Below are positions 1 through 6,799 of a stretch of 9,115 nucleotides of DNA, piece after piece. The stretch covers positions 1 through 9,115 of the forward strand of contig PWPR01000148.1 of the NCBI GenBank assembly GCA_003557085.1, written 5' to 3'. Under the pieces are notes generated by a model. The model saw only the letters and a list, made by a program, of their open reading frames with translations, was not told the DNA's origin and did not search any database. The translations under genes were made by a program, and so were the position numbers. Origin of the DNA: Clostridia bacterium. Its GTDB lineage: Bacteria > Bacillota > UBA994 > PWPR01. The number at the start of each line of letters is the position of its first letter. Positions within the stretch are counted from its first letter, which is position 1.

Positions 1-1
1 C

Positions 2-442
2 TCAGCGCTTGAAAGGTTTATTAATTTTGTATATTACCATCAGGGCCAAATAGAGAGATTCATTTTCATTACTTCAGTTAAAGAGAATCTTGAAGCTAAG
101 ATACGATGGGATATAACTTGTAAAACTGAGATAGCACCTTATATGCTAGCAAGGATAATTAATCCTCATCATATAAAAACAAACTCAGTTATAAATATAG
201 ATGATTCATATAAAGTGAAAGATGAGCAAATTAGCCAAAACTCTGGTGTTTATGCAATAGAAAATAACAAACTTATTGATGCAAAAAGTTATAATCATGA
301 ACTGTCTATGCCAGCTTTTGGACAGATTTTCTTAGAAAGTATAGATGGAGATACTCTGATATTTAGTGATTTAGTGAAAACTGATGCTAAATCACTTAAA
401 AAGCTCAAGAAAAAAGAATTATTCATAAATGAATACATTTAA
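2..442 (+). CDS. Eis-like GNAT N-acetyltransferase, C-terminal part (5' truncated by window edge)
   Basis: The frame is open from base 2 to the TAA at 440-442, giving 146 residues. An internal ATG at 143 is not a credible start, because the coding-like frame continues upstream of it and no ribosome binding site precedes it. The visible part matches the end of the second GNAT fold plus the C-terminal sterol-carrier-like domain of Eis-family acetyltransferases. Landmarks are an FVYYHQGQIERFIF strand/helix, a MLARIINPHHI segment (the family's M-x-R-(V/I)-(V/I)-(D/N) element), an NSGVYAI strand and the MPAFGQIFL helix. The same landmarks occur in the full-length homologue at 3298-4545. Eis enzymes transfer acetyl from acetyl-CoA to amines and use the C-terminal carboxylate, usually on a Phe, in catalysis. 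Here the tail FINEYI resembles the usual aromatic-ending tail but stops in Ile. The N-terminal acetyl-CoA site lies outside the window. Family assignment is fairly sure; the substrate is unknown. Confidence 0.7.
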   Translation, partial: SALERFINFVYYHQGQIERFIFITSVKENLEAKIRWDITCKTEIAPYMLARIINPHHIKTNSVINIDDSYKVKDEQISQNSGVYAIENNKLIDAKSYNHELSMPAFGQIFLESIDGDTLIFSDLVKTDAKSLKKLKKKELFINEYI

Positions 443-447
443 AACTG

Positions 448-490
448 TAAAAGCCAAAACTACGCACATAAGCTAATATTTTGGCTTTTA
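448..490. terminator. Bidirectional intrinsic terminator between convergent genes
   Basis: The arms 448-459 (TAAAAGCCAAAA) and 479-490 (TTTTGGCTTTTA) form a perfect 12-bp stem around a 19-base loop. The A-rich and U-rich flanks are symmetric, so either strand yields a hairpin followed by a U-rich tract. It sits between the acetyltransferase stop at 440-442 and the HAD stop at 494-496. It can therefore serve both convergent genes. The GC core is only four pairs and the loop is long, so efficiency is uncertain. Confidence 0.7.
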
Positions 491-493
491 GTA

Positions 494-1195
494 TTATATT
501 ATTTCTTTAATTTCTTCGAGGGAGTCGACTATATAATCAGCAGCTTTGTCTACCTTCTCTAAATCATAATTATGAACATTATAAAAAATAGTGCTAAAAC
601 CTGCATTTTTTGCACCTACAATATCCACTTCATAATTATCACCAATAAAAATACATTCATCGTAATTCAATTTAAGATTATTAGCTACATGCTGAAATAT
701 ACCAATATCTGGTTTAGGTTTTCCATACATTTGTGATGTAATTACAAAATCAAAAAACTTCTCAATATCACAATTCTCTAGTCTTATTAAACCCTTTGAA
801 AATCCATTTGTAATTAGCCCTACTTTATATTTATCTGCAACATATTCTAACAACTCATAAGCATATGGCATTAGTATTTTTCCACTATAAAGTTTATCCA
901 AATAAATGTTAGCAATCACACTAGCTTCTTTTTCATCTATTGATACATTAAAATGGTTGGCTACCATAACAAATCTAGTGTAGGAAATAGATTGTGAAGT
1001 CCTCTCCCCTCGCTGATACTCATCCCATAGCATATTATTAAACTTATCATACATCTTAAAAAACTCATCTTCGCTAACTTCTAAATTATATCTTTTGCAA
1101 AAATCTTGGTGTATATAGCTAATAGCAGAACTAGAGTTTTTGTTAAAATCCCATATCGTATCATCTAAATCAAATACTACTCCTTTATAACTCAT
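494..1195 (-). CDS. HAD-superfamily hydrolase, YjjG/YfnB-like (subfamily IA)
   Basis: A 233-residue cytosolic haloacid-dehalogenase-type phosphatase with all four motifs. Motif I is DLDDT at 9-13 (nucleophile Asp9, acid/base Asp11). Motif II is TNG at 129-131. Motif III is the GKPKPD lysine region at 158-163. Motif IV is GDNYEVD at 185-191. The alpha-helical cap between about 17 and 105 contains LWDEYQRGERT, which recalls the LW-x-x-(Y/F)-x-x-G-x-x-T element of YjjG and B. subtilis YfnB. Those relatives are nucleoside-5'-phosphate phosphatases, YjjG acting on non-canonical pyrimidine nucleotides, but HAD substrate cannot be read reliably from sequence. Length is normal. The start is supported by GAGAGGA (minus strand, 1210-1204) eight bases before the ATG, and by an extended -10 promoter further up. 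It is monocistronic here, divergent from the S9 peptidase. A general phosphoglycolate-type HAD is the alternative. Confidence 0.85.
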   Translation of the reverse strand: MSYKGVVFDLDDTIWDFNKNSSSAISYIHQDFCKRYNLEVSEDEFFKMYDKFNNMLWDEYQRGERTSQSISYTRFVMVANHFNVSIDEKEASVIANIYLDKLYSGKILMPYAYELLEYVADKYKVGLITNGFSKGLIRLENCDIEKFFDFVITSQMYGKPKPDIGIFQHVANNLKLNYDECIFIGDNYEVDIVGAKNAGFSTIFYNVHNYDLEKVDKAADYIVDSLEEIKEII

Positions 1196-1225
1196 CTAAA
1201 TCGTCCTCTCTGAAATATAATTGAT

Positions 1226-1234
1226 ATTATATCA
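1226..1234 (-). promoter_or_regulatory. Extended -10 promoter for the HAD gene
   Basis: On the minus strand the sequence reads TGATATAAT: a consensus TATAAT (1231 to 1226) preceded by the TG of an extended -10. No good -35 box lies 16-18 bases upstream, as is usual for extended -10 promoters. The predicted start of transcription, about 1219, leaves a leader of about 24 bases holding the GAGAGGA ribosome binding site. The element lies wholly inside a 13-base perfect palindrome (1222-1234). Confidence 0.55.
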
Positions 1235-1301
1235 TGTTTTAGTAAAGGGTATACAGCATTTATGTTGAATTTATTATTAACTAATTTAAGGAGGAAACAT
1301 A

Positions 1302-3242
1302 ATGGAAAAGAAACCATTTGAATCAAAAGACTTGTTTAAAATGAAGTGGGTGGGCAACCCAAAACTATCTCCAACCGGTGATAAGCTACTTTATGAGCTC
1401 ACCACTATTAATAAAGAAGAAAACTCTTATGTTACAAATATAATGTTGTGGGACGGTAATAATCATATTCCTTTTGCTAATAACTATAATAATAAACATA
1501 AGAACAAAAGTGCTAAGTGGTCGCCTGATGGAGATAAAATAGCATTCTTATCAAATAGAACTGGAAAGAATCAGCTCTTTTTGTATCAACAAAAAGGGGA
1601 GCCACAAAAAATTACAGACTTGCCTCAGGGGGTCAATTCTTTTACTTTTTCTCCAAACTCCAATTTAATTTACATAATAGCGAAAGAAAAAGAAGCAGAG
1701 AACAAGTTTCCTGAGAAAGCTACTGTTACTCATATTGATAAGTTAAAATATAAGTTTAATGGCACAGGCTACTTAGATCATGTTACAGCTCAAATATTTG
1801 AATACAATATCAGTGAGAACACATTAAGTAAAATTACTGATTATAACTATGATGCATCAGCACCTGCTTTGAGCCCTAATGGTAAGCTAATTGCTTTTTC
1901 TGCAAACCATAGTGATGATGAGCAAGACTTAGCAAAACACATATATTTAATAAACCTAGAGAGTAATGAAACTAGGCAAATAACTCCTCCAGGTGGAAGT
2001 TTCTTTGATCCAGTATTTATTGATAATAATAATCTATTATACCAAGGACTTGATGAGTTCCCCTACCCAGGTGGATATCCAAATATATATAAATATAACC
2101 TTGATACTAAGGAAGCTAATTGTCTAACAGAGAATTATAATGAGTTCATTGGAAAAAGAGTTGGAAATGATGCTAGTGCTGATAATGGCCATACTGGTCT
2201 ATTAGTAGCTGACGGTTTTGTATATTTCATTATTACAAAAGGTGGAAACTGCTATTTAGAAAGACTAAATTTAGAGACATATGAAACAAATAGAGCTTTT
2301 GGGTCAGGCAAACTAGTCGTTTCATCTTATGATCTGCAAAATAATTGTTTAGTCGCAAACCTAGCAGACCCATTAAGTCCAGGAGATTTATGGATAGGAA
2401 GAAACTTCACACTTGAAAAGATTACAGAATATAATGATGAATTATTTGAACGCAAGTATATATCTTATCCTGAAGAAATCCATTTTGTGAATGATGAAGG
2501 AGTCAAACTTGAGGGTTGGCTTCTCAAACCAATAAATTATGATGAGAAGAAAAAGCATAAGATCATTATGGAAATCCATGGAGGACCGCATACAACATAT
2601 GGCAATATATTTTTCCATGAGTTTCAAATATTAACTGGCAATGACTACGCTGTATTCTATTCAAATCCTAGAGGAAGCATGGGTTATGGAGAAGACTTTG
2701 CAAGAGCAGTAGTGGGCGACTGGTGTGGTTGTGATGCAAGAGATCTTGAGTTTATGGCTCAAGAGGTGAGTAAAATTGATTGGGTTGATGAAAATCACTT
2801 TGGAGTCACAGGAGGAAGTCAAGGTGGATATTTTACAAACTGGCTTATTAGTCATACTGATATGTTTTCTGCAGCTGTTACACAAAGATCAATGAGCAAT
2901 CTCTATACAAAATATGGTGTAGCTGATAATGGTTGGAACGGTGACAGATATGGCATGGGTGGAGCAGATTTGTGGAGTGATGAAGACTTCATACTTGAGA
3001 GATCTCCTATAAGATACGCTCCAAATGTTAAAACACCTCTACTTATAGTTCACAGTGATAATGACCTAAGATGCCCTCTTGAACAAGCAGAACAATGGTA
3101 TGTAGCGCTAAAAAGGTTAGGAAATATAACAGAAATGCTCATATTTCATGACGAAAACCACAATTTGTCTAGAACAGGAAAGCCTATTAATAGGTTAGTA
3201 AGACTTGATGCTATATTAGATTGGTTCAATAAATATTGTTAA
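1302..3242 (+). CDS. S9 family peptidase (prolyl oligopeptidase family, YuxL-like acylaminoacyl-peptidase type)
   Basis: A 646-residue serine peptidase very similar in layout to B. subtilis YuxL (about 657 residues). Residues from about 15 to 380 form the beta-propeller that gates access of short peptides, with WSPDG at 73-77 and LSPNG at 190-194 as typical blade repeats. Residues from about 390 to 646 are the alpha/beta hydrolase domain. The oxyanion-hole motif HGGP is at 426-429, the NPRGSMGYG segment at 455-463, the nucleophile Ser506 in GGSQGG, the likely catalytic Asp588 in SDNDLRCP, and His620 in DENH followed by the conserved NLSRTG. There is no signal peptide or membrane segment, so it should be cytosolic and trim oligopeptides or acylated peptides. 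AAGGAGG at 1288-1294 fixes the start at 1302. It stands alone: a divergent gene lies upstream and a terminator follows directly. One oddity is a CGCD stretch at 475-478 where YuxL has GGKD. The exact S9 subfamily is inferred. Confidence 0.93.
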   Translation: MEKKPFESKDLFKMKWVGNPKLSPTGDKLLYELTTINKEENSYVTNIMLWDGNNHIPFANNYNNKHKNKSAKWSPDGDKIAFLSNRTGKNQLFLYQQKGEPQKITDLPQGVNSFTFSPNSNLIYIIAKEKEAENKFPEKATVTHIDKLKYKFNGTGYLDHVTAQIFEYNISENTLSKITDYNYDASAPALSPNGKLIAFSANHSDDEQDLAKHIYLINLESNETRQITPPGGSFFDPVFIDNNNLLYQGLDEFPYPGGYPNIYKYNLDTKEANCLTENYNEFIGKRVGNDASADNGHTGLLVADGFVYFIITKGGNCYLERLNLETYETNRAFGSGKLVVSSYDLQNNCLVANLADPLSPGDLWIGRNFTLEKITEYNDELFERKYISYPEEIHFVNDEGVKLEGWLLKPINYDEKKKHKIIMEIHGGPHTTYGNIFFHEFQILTGNDYAVFYSNPRGSMGYGEDFARAVVGDWCGCDARDLEFMAQEVSKIDWVDENHFGVTGGSQGGYFTNWLISHTDMFSAAVTQRSMSNLYTKYGVADNGWNGDRYGMGGADLWSDEDFILERSPIRYAPNVKTPLLIVHSDNDLRCPLEQAEQWYVALKRLGNITEMLIFHDENHNLSRTGKPINRLVRLDAILDWFNKYC

Positions 3243-3249
3243 CTAAAAG

Positions 3250-3285
3250 ACTACCTTCATTAAAGAGTGTTTTAATGAAGGTAGT
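3250..3285. terminator. Bidirectional intrinsic terminator between the S9 peptidase and the acetyltransferase
   Basis: A perfect 15-bp stem, ACTACCTTCATTAAA (3250-3264) with its reverse complement (3271-3285), encloses a six-base loop GAGTGT. It is followed by TTTT on the plus strand and by CTTTTAG on the minus strand. It lies seven bases after the peptidase stop and 12 bases before the end of the convergent acetyltransferase. It should therefore terminate both transcripts. Confidence 0.85.
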
Positions 3286-3297
3286 TTTATGATGCAT

Positions 3298-4545
3298 TTA
3301 AAATGTTGTAATACATTCGGGTTTTTCAGATAAACTAAAGAAGCATTCTAACAAATATAAGTCCTTCTTATTGCATTCGACTTTATTTAAGTCATAAAGA
3401 TTTCTGAGTTTTGCACTTCCCATCATAAGTGAAGAAAACTCCGCTATATCCATCTTAATTGGGACTGCACTGCTTGATTCTTTACTCAAAAACATTTCGC
3501 GATTTTTCACTTTTATATAATAGACACCTTGATTTTTTTCTCTAAAAGAATCTTCTATTGCTAAGGCAATTGTAATATCAGGACAATTTACTTTGATATA
3601 ACTAGAAATCCTGTTAACAAAACCTTCTATATCCACTATTCTATACATCATTCCCATTCCTTGATGGGCAACTTTATGAGATACCCCAGGATAAAGTTTG
3701 AGATCATTCATTCTAACATCTGACAAAGCAAATAGAAAGTCCTCTTTTTGCGTCTGATAAACAACTATATCATACTGATCTTTTTGCATTTCAACAAACC
3801 CTGCTAGGTTACTGAACGCTTCTGGTGTATTATAAATCCACTCTCTAATTATCATTTTATGTCGTATAAAATTATCTTTATCTATTTTTTCAGAAGTAAA
3901 ATAGATATATCCATCTAAGTGACCATTCTTTTTATATCCTACTACTACTCCCTCTTTTTCATATTTTTGCTTGAAGTTATTTAACTCAAAACAGTTCCTT
4001 TTACAAAAGCCATGCTTACTATCTGCATATTTTAAATAGCAATCTGCTAGTAATGGCAAGTCACTACCATTCAGATAAACTATTGCAGACTTATTTGTAA
4101 TTTGATTTAATGACTTTGGGCTAAAACTATATAAGTAGTTCTTAGGACCGTAGCCAAAACCCATTTTCTTGTAAAAATCAGGCCTAAAAGCATATAGCAT
4201 TGCTATGTATTGTTTATTCTTGTAACTTTGCTCAAGATAAAACTCCATCATTTCTTTAGCAATACCTTGCTTTTTAAATAAAAGATCTACTGCTACCATT
4301 CCCACGCCTGACGCATCAATATAGTTACCATTATAATTTATTTTATAATCGATATGACGCATGCCACCTACAATTTTGCCATCTAACTCATAGACATAAT
4401 AGATTGAATCTTTATCTTCTGAATTTGTCTTTATCAATCTTTCTTGTAGCTCTTCTTTGCTGACATTAAACCCAGGGTAAGCAAGAACTGTTAGATCTGC
4501 ATACTTTTTTATTTGGTCATTATTTATGACAGGTTTAACACTCAT
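3298..4545 (-). CDS. Eis-like GNAT family N-acetyltransferase (full length)
   Basis: A 415-residue protein with the three-part Eis architecture. An N-terminal GNAT domain (about 1-140) holds the acetyl-CoA segment VAVDLLFKKQGIA (84-96), equivalent to the family's V-x-P-x-x-R-x-x-G-(I/L)-A pyrophosphate loop. It also holds FYKKMGFGYG (124-133), whose Tyr125 matches the tyrosine used as general acid in Eis. A second, degenerate GNAT fold spans about 150-290, and a sterol-carrier-like domain starts at MMYRIVDIEGF (299-309). The protein ends in Phe415; in Eis the carboxylate of the terminal Phe takes part in catalysis, so the active site looks intact. Relatives acetylate aminoglycosides, lysines or small amines; the substrate here is unknown. 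AGGAG at 4557-4553 (minus strand), seven bases before the ATG, supports the start. It is the distal of two minus-strand genes but is separated from the PHP gene by a terminator. It is a paralogue of the truncated gene at 2-442. Confidence 0.88.
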   Translation of the reverse strand: MSVKPVINNDQIKKYADLTVLAYPGFNVSKEELQERLIKTNSEDKDSIYYVYELDGKIVGGMRHIDYKINYNGNYIDASGVGMVAVDLLFKKQGIAKEMMEFYLEQSYKNKQYIAMLYAFRPDFYKKMGFGYGPKNYLYSFSPKSLNQITNKSAIVYLNGSDLPLLADCYLKYADSKHGFCKRNCFELNNFKQKYEKEGVVVGYKKNGHLDGYIYFTSEKIDKDNFIRHKMIIREWIYNTPEAFSNLAGFVEMQKDQYDIVVYQTQKEDFLFALSDVRMNDLKLYPGVSHKVAHQGMGMMYRIVDIEGFVNRISSYIKVNCPDITIALAIEDSFREKNQGVYYIKVKNREMFLSKESSSAVPIKMDIAEFSSLMMGSAKLRNLYDLNKVECNKKDLYLLECFFSLSEKPECITTF

Positions 4546-4580
4546 TTCATCTCTCCTCGCTTCTTTATGTAATGCTCTAA

Positions 4581-4586
4581 AGTATA
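4581..4586 (-). promoter_or_regulatory. Candidate -10 box for the full-length acetyltransferase gene
   Basis: TATACT on the minus strand (4586 to 4581) lies between the terminator of the upstream PHP gene and the acetyltransferase start. It would give a leader of about 29 bases containing the AGGAG site. No convincing -35 hexamer is found at 16-18 bases. The main support is that the strong terminator upstream implies a separate promoter in this 100-base gap. Confidence 0.3.
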
Positions 4587-4621
4587 ATTCACTAAAATTT
4601 TACTTATTCCTGCAATTAAAT

Positions 4622-4647
4622 AAAAAAAGCAAGATAATTCTTGCTTT
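4622..4647 (-). terminator. Intrinsic terminator of the PHP phosphoesterase gene
   Basis: On the minus strand, AAAGCAAGA (4647-4639) pairs perfectly with TCTTGCTTT (4634-4626) across the four-base loop ATTA. A further run of T (4625-4622) follows directly, so the transcript ends in a long U tract. The base of the stem includes part of the TAA stop codon of the PHP gene (4648-4646). It is oriented for the minus strand and isolates the downstream acetyltransferase gene. Confidence 0.85.
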
Positions 4648-5491
4648 ACAGTGATTTCTCTATCACATAATCTTTCAATTTTTTAACATGTTTTTCATCT
4701 AGTTGAATTGAACCTATCTTTGAACCTTCTTTATGTGAGCTACCATGGAAATCAGAACCGCCAGTTACCAATAAATCATATTTTTTTGCTAACTGCAAAT
4801 ACATTATTTTCTGATCATTACTGTGTGAGCTATGATAAACCTCAATACCTTCTAGTCCAAGATCAATCAGCTCTTTAAGCTGTTCTTTTTTTAGACCGAA
4901 ACCTCTCATACATAATCCAGGATGAGCAATTACTGCTACCCCTCCTGCATTATTAATCATATCAATAGCTCTCTTTGGACTCATTTTATATCTTGAAACA
5001 TATGCTTTACCCTTATTGTCAAAGTACTCTGAAGTAAAAGCTTGTTGCACTTTACTTATATAACCTTTTTCAATCATAGCTAAGGCAATATGGGGTCTAC
5101 CAATAACATTACCACCAGCTATTTCTTGTACTCTCTGATAAGAAAGTCTTACTCCTATCTTTGCAAGCTTGTTAATGATTTTTTTTGCTCTTTCTCTTCT
5201 CTCTTCAGCGATAAAAGCTGTTTCTTCTCTTAGTTCTTTATTTGATATATTAATATAATAACCTAAAATATGTAACTCTTGGTCTTTATGAATAGCTGAA
5301 AACTCAATGCCAGGAATTACATTTAATAATGAACCATTAGAAGCAATTCTAGCTTCAGTGACTCCATCAACACTATCATGGTCTGTAATAGAAATAGTAT
5401 TTAACCCACATTTTATAGCTTCATTAACGACCTCGCTAGGGGTAAGTTCTCCATCTGACTCTGTTGTATGAATATGTAGGTCTGCACTCAT
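4646..5491 (-). CDS. PHP domain phosphoesterase (RNase AM / 3',5'-nucleoside bisphosphate phosphatase-like)
   Basis: A 281-residue PHP-family metal-dependent phosphoesterase of usual length. The metal-binding set is complete: DLHIHT (His6, His8), Asp13, TDHD (Asp37, His38, Asp39), PGIEFSA (Glu63), His74, IAHPG (His190), EVYHSSH (His220) and the final GSDFHG (Asp247, His249). An inserted helical segment from about 85 to 180 carries IGRPHIALAMI, typical of the YciV/TrpH branch. Studied members include E. coli RNase AM (YciV), which trims 5' ends of rRNA precursors, and phosphatases that remove the 3'-phosphate from nucleoside 3',5'-bisphosphates. A role in RNA or nucleotide turnover is thus likely, though not proven. 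No signal peptide is seen. AGGGG in 5504-5498 (minus strand) is a modest ribosome binding site six bases before the ATG. The gene is divergent from the amidohydrolase operon and is probably monocistronic. Confidence 0.88.
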   Translation of the reverse strand: MSADLHIHTTESDGELTPSEVVNEAIKCGLNTISITDHDSVDGVTEARIASNGSLLNVIPGIEFSAIHKDQELHILGYYINISNKELREETAFIAEERRERAKKIINKLAKIGVRLSYQRVQEIAGGNVIGRPHIALAMIEKGYISKVQQAFTSEYFDNKGKAYVSRYKMSPKRAIDMINNAGGVAVIAHPGLCMRGFGLKKEQLKELIDLGLEGIEVYHSSHSNDQKIMYLQLAKKYDLLVTGGSDFHGSSHKEGSKIGSIQLDEKHVKKLKDYVIEKSL

Positions 5492-5566
5492 TTCTTACAC
5501 CCCTAATTCTTAGTATATAATTAATAATATCATATTTATCATTCAATTTCATTTATTCGCATATTT

Positions 5567-5595
5567 TTGCAGGATATATCATCATTTAATAGAAT
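5567..5595 (+). promoter_or_regulatory. Sigma-A-type promoter of the amidohydrolase operon
   Basis: TTGCAG (5567-5572) and TAGAAT (5590-5595) are separated by exactly 17 bases. The -10 matches the consensus at five of six positions; the -35 matches only its first three. The predicted start of transcription, near 5602, leaves a leader of about 25 bases that contains AAGGAGGG at 5613-5620. The spacer includes the palindrome GATATATC (5573-5580). Confidence 0.5.
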
Positions 5596-5626
5596 AATTA
5601 TTAAGAAACTTTAAGGAGGGAATTTT

Positions 5627-6787
5627 ATGATTCTTATAAAGAATGGATTAATTCACACTATGTCTGACGAAGCTATAGAAAATGGATCTATTTTAATCGC
5701 AGACGGTAAAATTAAAAAGGTAGCAAGAGATATTACAGCTACTGATGAAATGGAAGTTATTGATGCAAACGGTAGGATTGTAACACCTGGTTTAGTTGAT
5801 GCTCATTCTCACTTAGGTTTATGGGAAAGTGCTATTGGTTTTGAAGGAGCTGATGGCAATGAAGCAAAGGACCAAATTACTCCTCACATGAGAGCAATCG
5901 ATGCTATAAATCCTATGGATATTACATTTGAGGAAGCTAGGAATGCAGGTATTACATCTATTGCTACTGGGCCAGGAAGTGCTAATATTTTTGGTGGAAC
6001 ATTTATCGCAATTAAAACTTCAAAAGCAAATAGAGTTGAGGATCTAGTTATCAAAGACCCTGTTGCAATGAAATGTGCCTTTGGAGAGAATCCAAAAAAC
6101 TGTTATAACAACCAAAATAAAGCCCCTATTACAAGAATGGCGATAGCTGCAATGTTTAGAGAAACTATTCTTAAAGCTAAAGAATATAAAGCAAAGATAG
6201 AGCAAGCAGAAGGTGATGTCTCAAAGCTACCAAAATTTGACGCAAAATTAGATTCGCTCATACCTGTAATTAATAAGGAAATACCTCTAAAAGCTCATGC
6301 CCATAGAGCAGATGATATGTTTACTGCATTAAGGCTGGCTAAAGAGTTAGATCTTAATATTACCTTAGAACATGCTACAGAAGGACACCTAATTGTTGAA
6401 GATTTGATTAATGAAGGAGCACCTTGTGTAGTAGGACCTAGCTTTGGACATAGATCAAAGTTTGAACTGAAAAATCTAACATTTGATACACCAGGTATCT
6501 TAAGTAAAGCTGGTGTTAAAGTTGCAATTACTACAGATGCACAAGTAACACCATTACATGCATTACCAATTCTTGCTGGGCTTGCGTGCAAACATGGAAT
6601 GGATGAAAATGAGGCCCTTAAGTCAATTACAATTAATCCAGCAGAAATTATTGGAATTGCTGATCGTGTTGGTAGTTTAGAAGAAGGAAAAGATGCTGAT
6701 ATCGTTATTTGGGATGGACATCCTTTTAATACTGGTACTCATGTCTACAAGACTATAATTGATGGAAAAATTGTTTTTTCAAATTAA
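5627..6787 (+). CDS. Amidohydrolase, imidazolonepropionase-like (tandem paralogue 1)
   Basis: A 386-residue metal-dependent amidohydrolase of the COG1228 type. A small beta-sandwich formed from both termini frames a TIM barrel beginning at TPGLVDAHSH. Likely metal ligands are His60 and His62 (DAHSH), Lys149 in AMKCAFGENPK as the candidate bridging lysine, His224 or His226 (KAHAHR), His249 (LEHATEGH) and Asp304 (TTDAQ). Other family hallmarks are ITPHMRAIDAINP, GPGSAN at 115-120, TRMAIAA and the C-terminal EEGKDADIVIWDGHP. The subgroup is widespread in Firmicutes but, to my knowledge, without an established substrate; characterised relatives include imidazolonepropionase and Xaa-Arg/Xaa-Lys-type dipeptidases. 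There is no signal peptide, so it is cytosolic. AAGGAGGG, six bases upstream, fixes the start. The stop is 12 bases before the next paralogue, so the two form an operon. It is odd that the segment after the beta-8 Asp is AQVTP, whereas the paralogue has SPVIP. Confidence 0.9.
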   Translation: MILIKNGLIHTMSDEAIENGSILIADGKIKKVARDITATDEMEVIDANGRIVTPGLVDAHSHLGLWESAIGFEGADGNEAKDQITPHMRAIDAINPMDITFEEARNAGITSIATGPGSANIFGGTFIAIKTSKANRVEDLVIKDPVAMKCAFGENPKNCYNNQNKAPITRMAIAAMFRETILKAKEYKAKIEQAEGDVSKLPKFDAKLDSLIPVINKEIPLKAHAHRADDMFTALRLAKELDLNITLEHATEGHLIVEDLINEGAPCVVGPSFGHRSKFELKNLTFDTPGILSKAGVKVAITTDAQVTPLHALPILAGLACKHGMDENEALKSITINPAEIIGIADRVGSLEEGKDADIVIWDGHPFNTGTHVYKTIIDGKIVFSN

Positions 6788-6799
6788 TGGAGGTATAAA

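Noticed and set aside
143..442. A complete 99-residue small protein starting at ATG 143
   Set aside because: The same frame is open and coding-like back to base 2, its residues upstream of 143 match Eis-family features, and no ribosome binding site precedes 143. It is the tail of a longer gene.
2442..2885. Two minus-strand open frames (2442-2627 and 2661-2885)
   Set aside because: Both lie entirely antisense to the conserved hydrolase domain of the S9 peptidase, which includes the catalytic Ser, and neither resembles a known family.
494..5491. HAD, GNAT and PHP genes as parts of a toxin-antitoxin or defence system
   Set aside because: All are full-size metabolic-type enzymes with intact standard motifs, in separate transcription units, without small partner genes, nearby mobile elements or base composition unlike the surroundings.
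5512..5517. TATACT on the minus strand as a -10 box for the PHP gene
   Set aside because: Transcription would begin almost on the ribosome binding site, and no -35 is visible at 16-18 bases. It is possible but too weak to list.
6295..6591. Minus-strand open frame of 98 codons
   Set aside because: It is antisense to the conserved barrel of the first amidohydrolase (KAHAHR to the beta-8 Asp) and its composition looks like a reverse-complement shadow.
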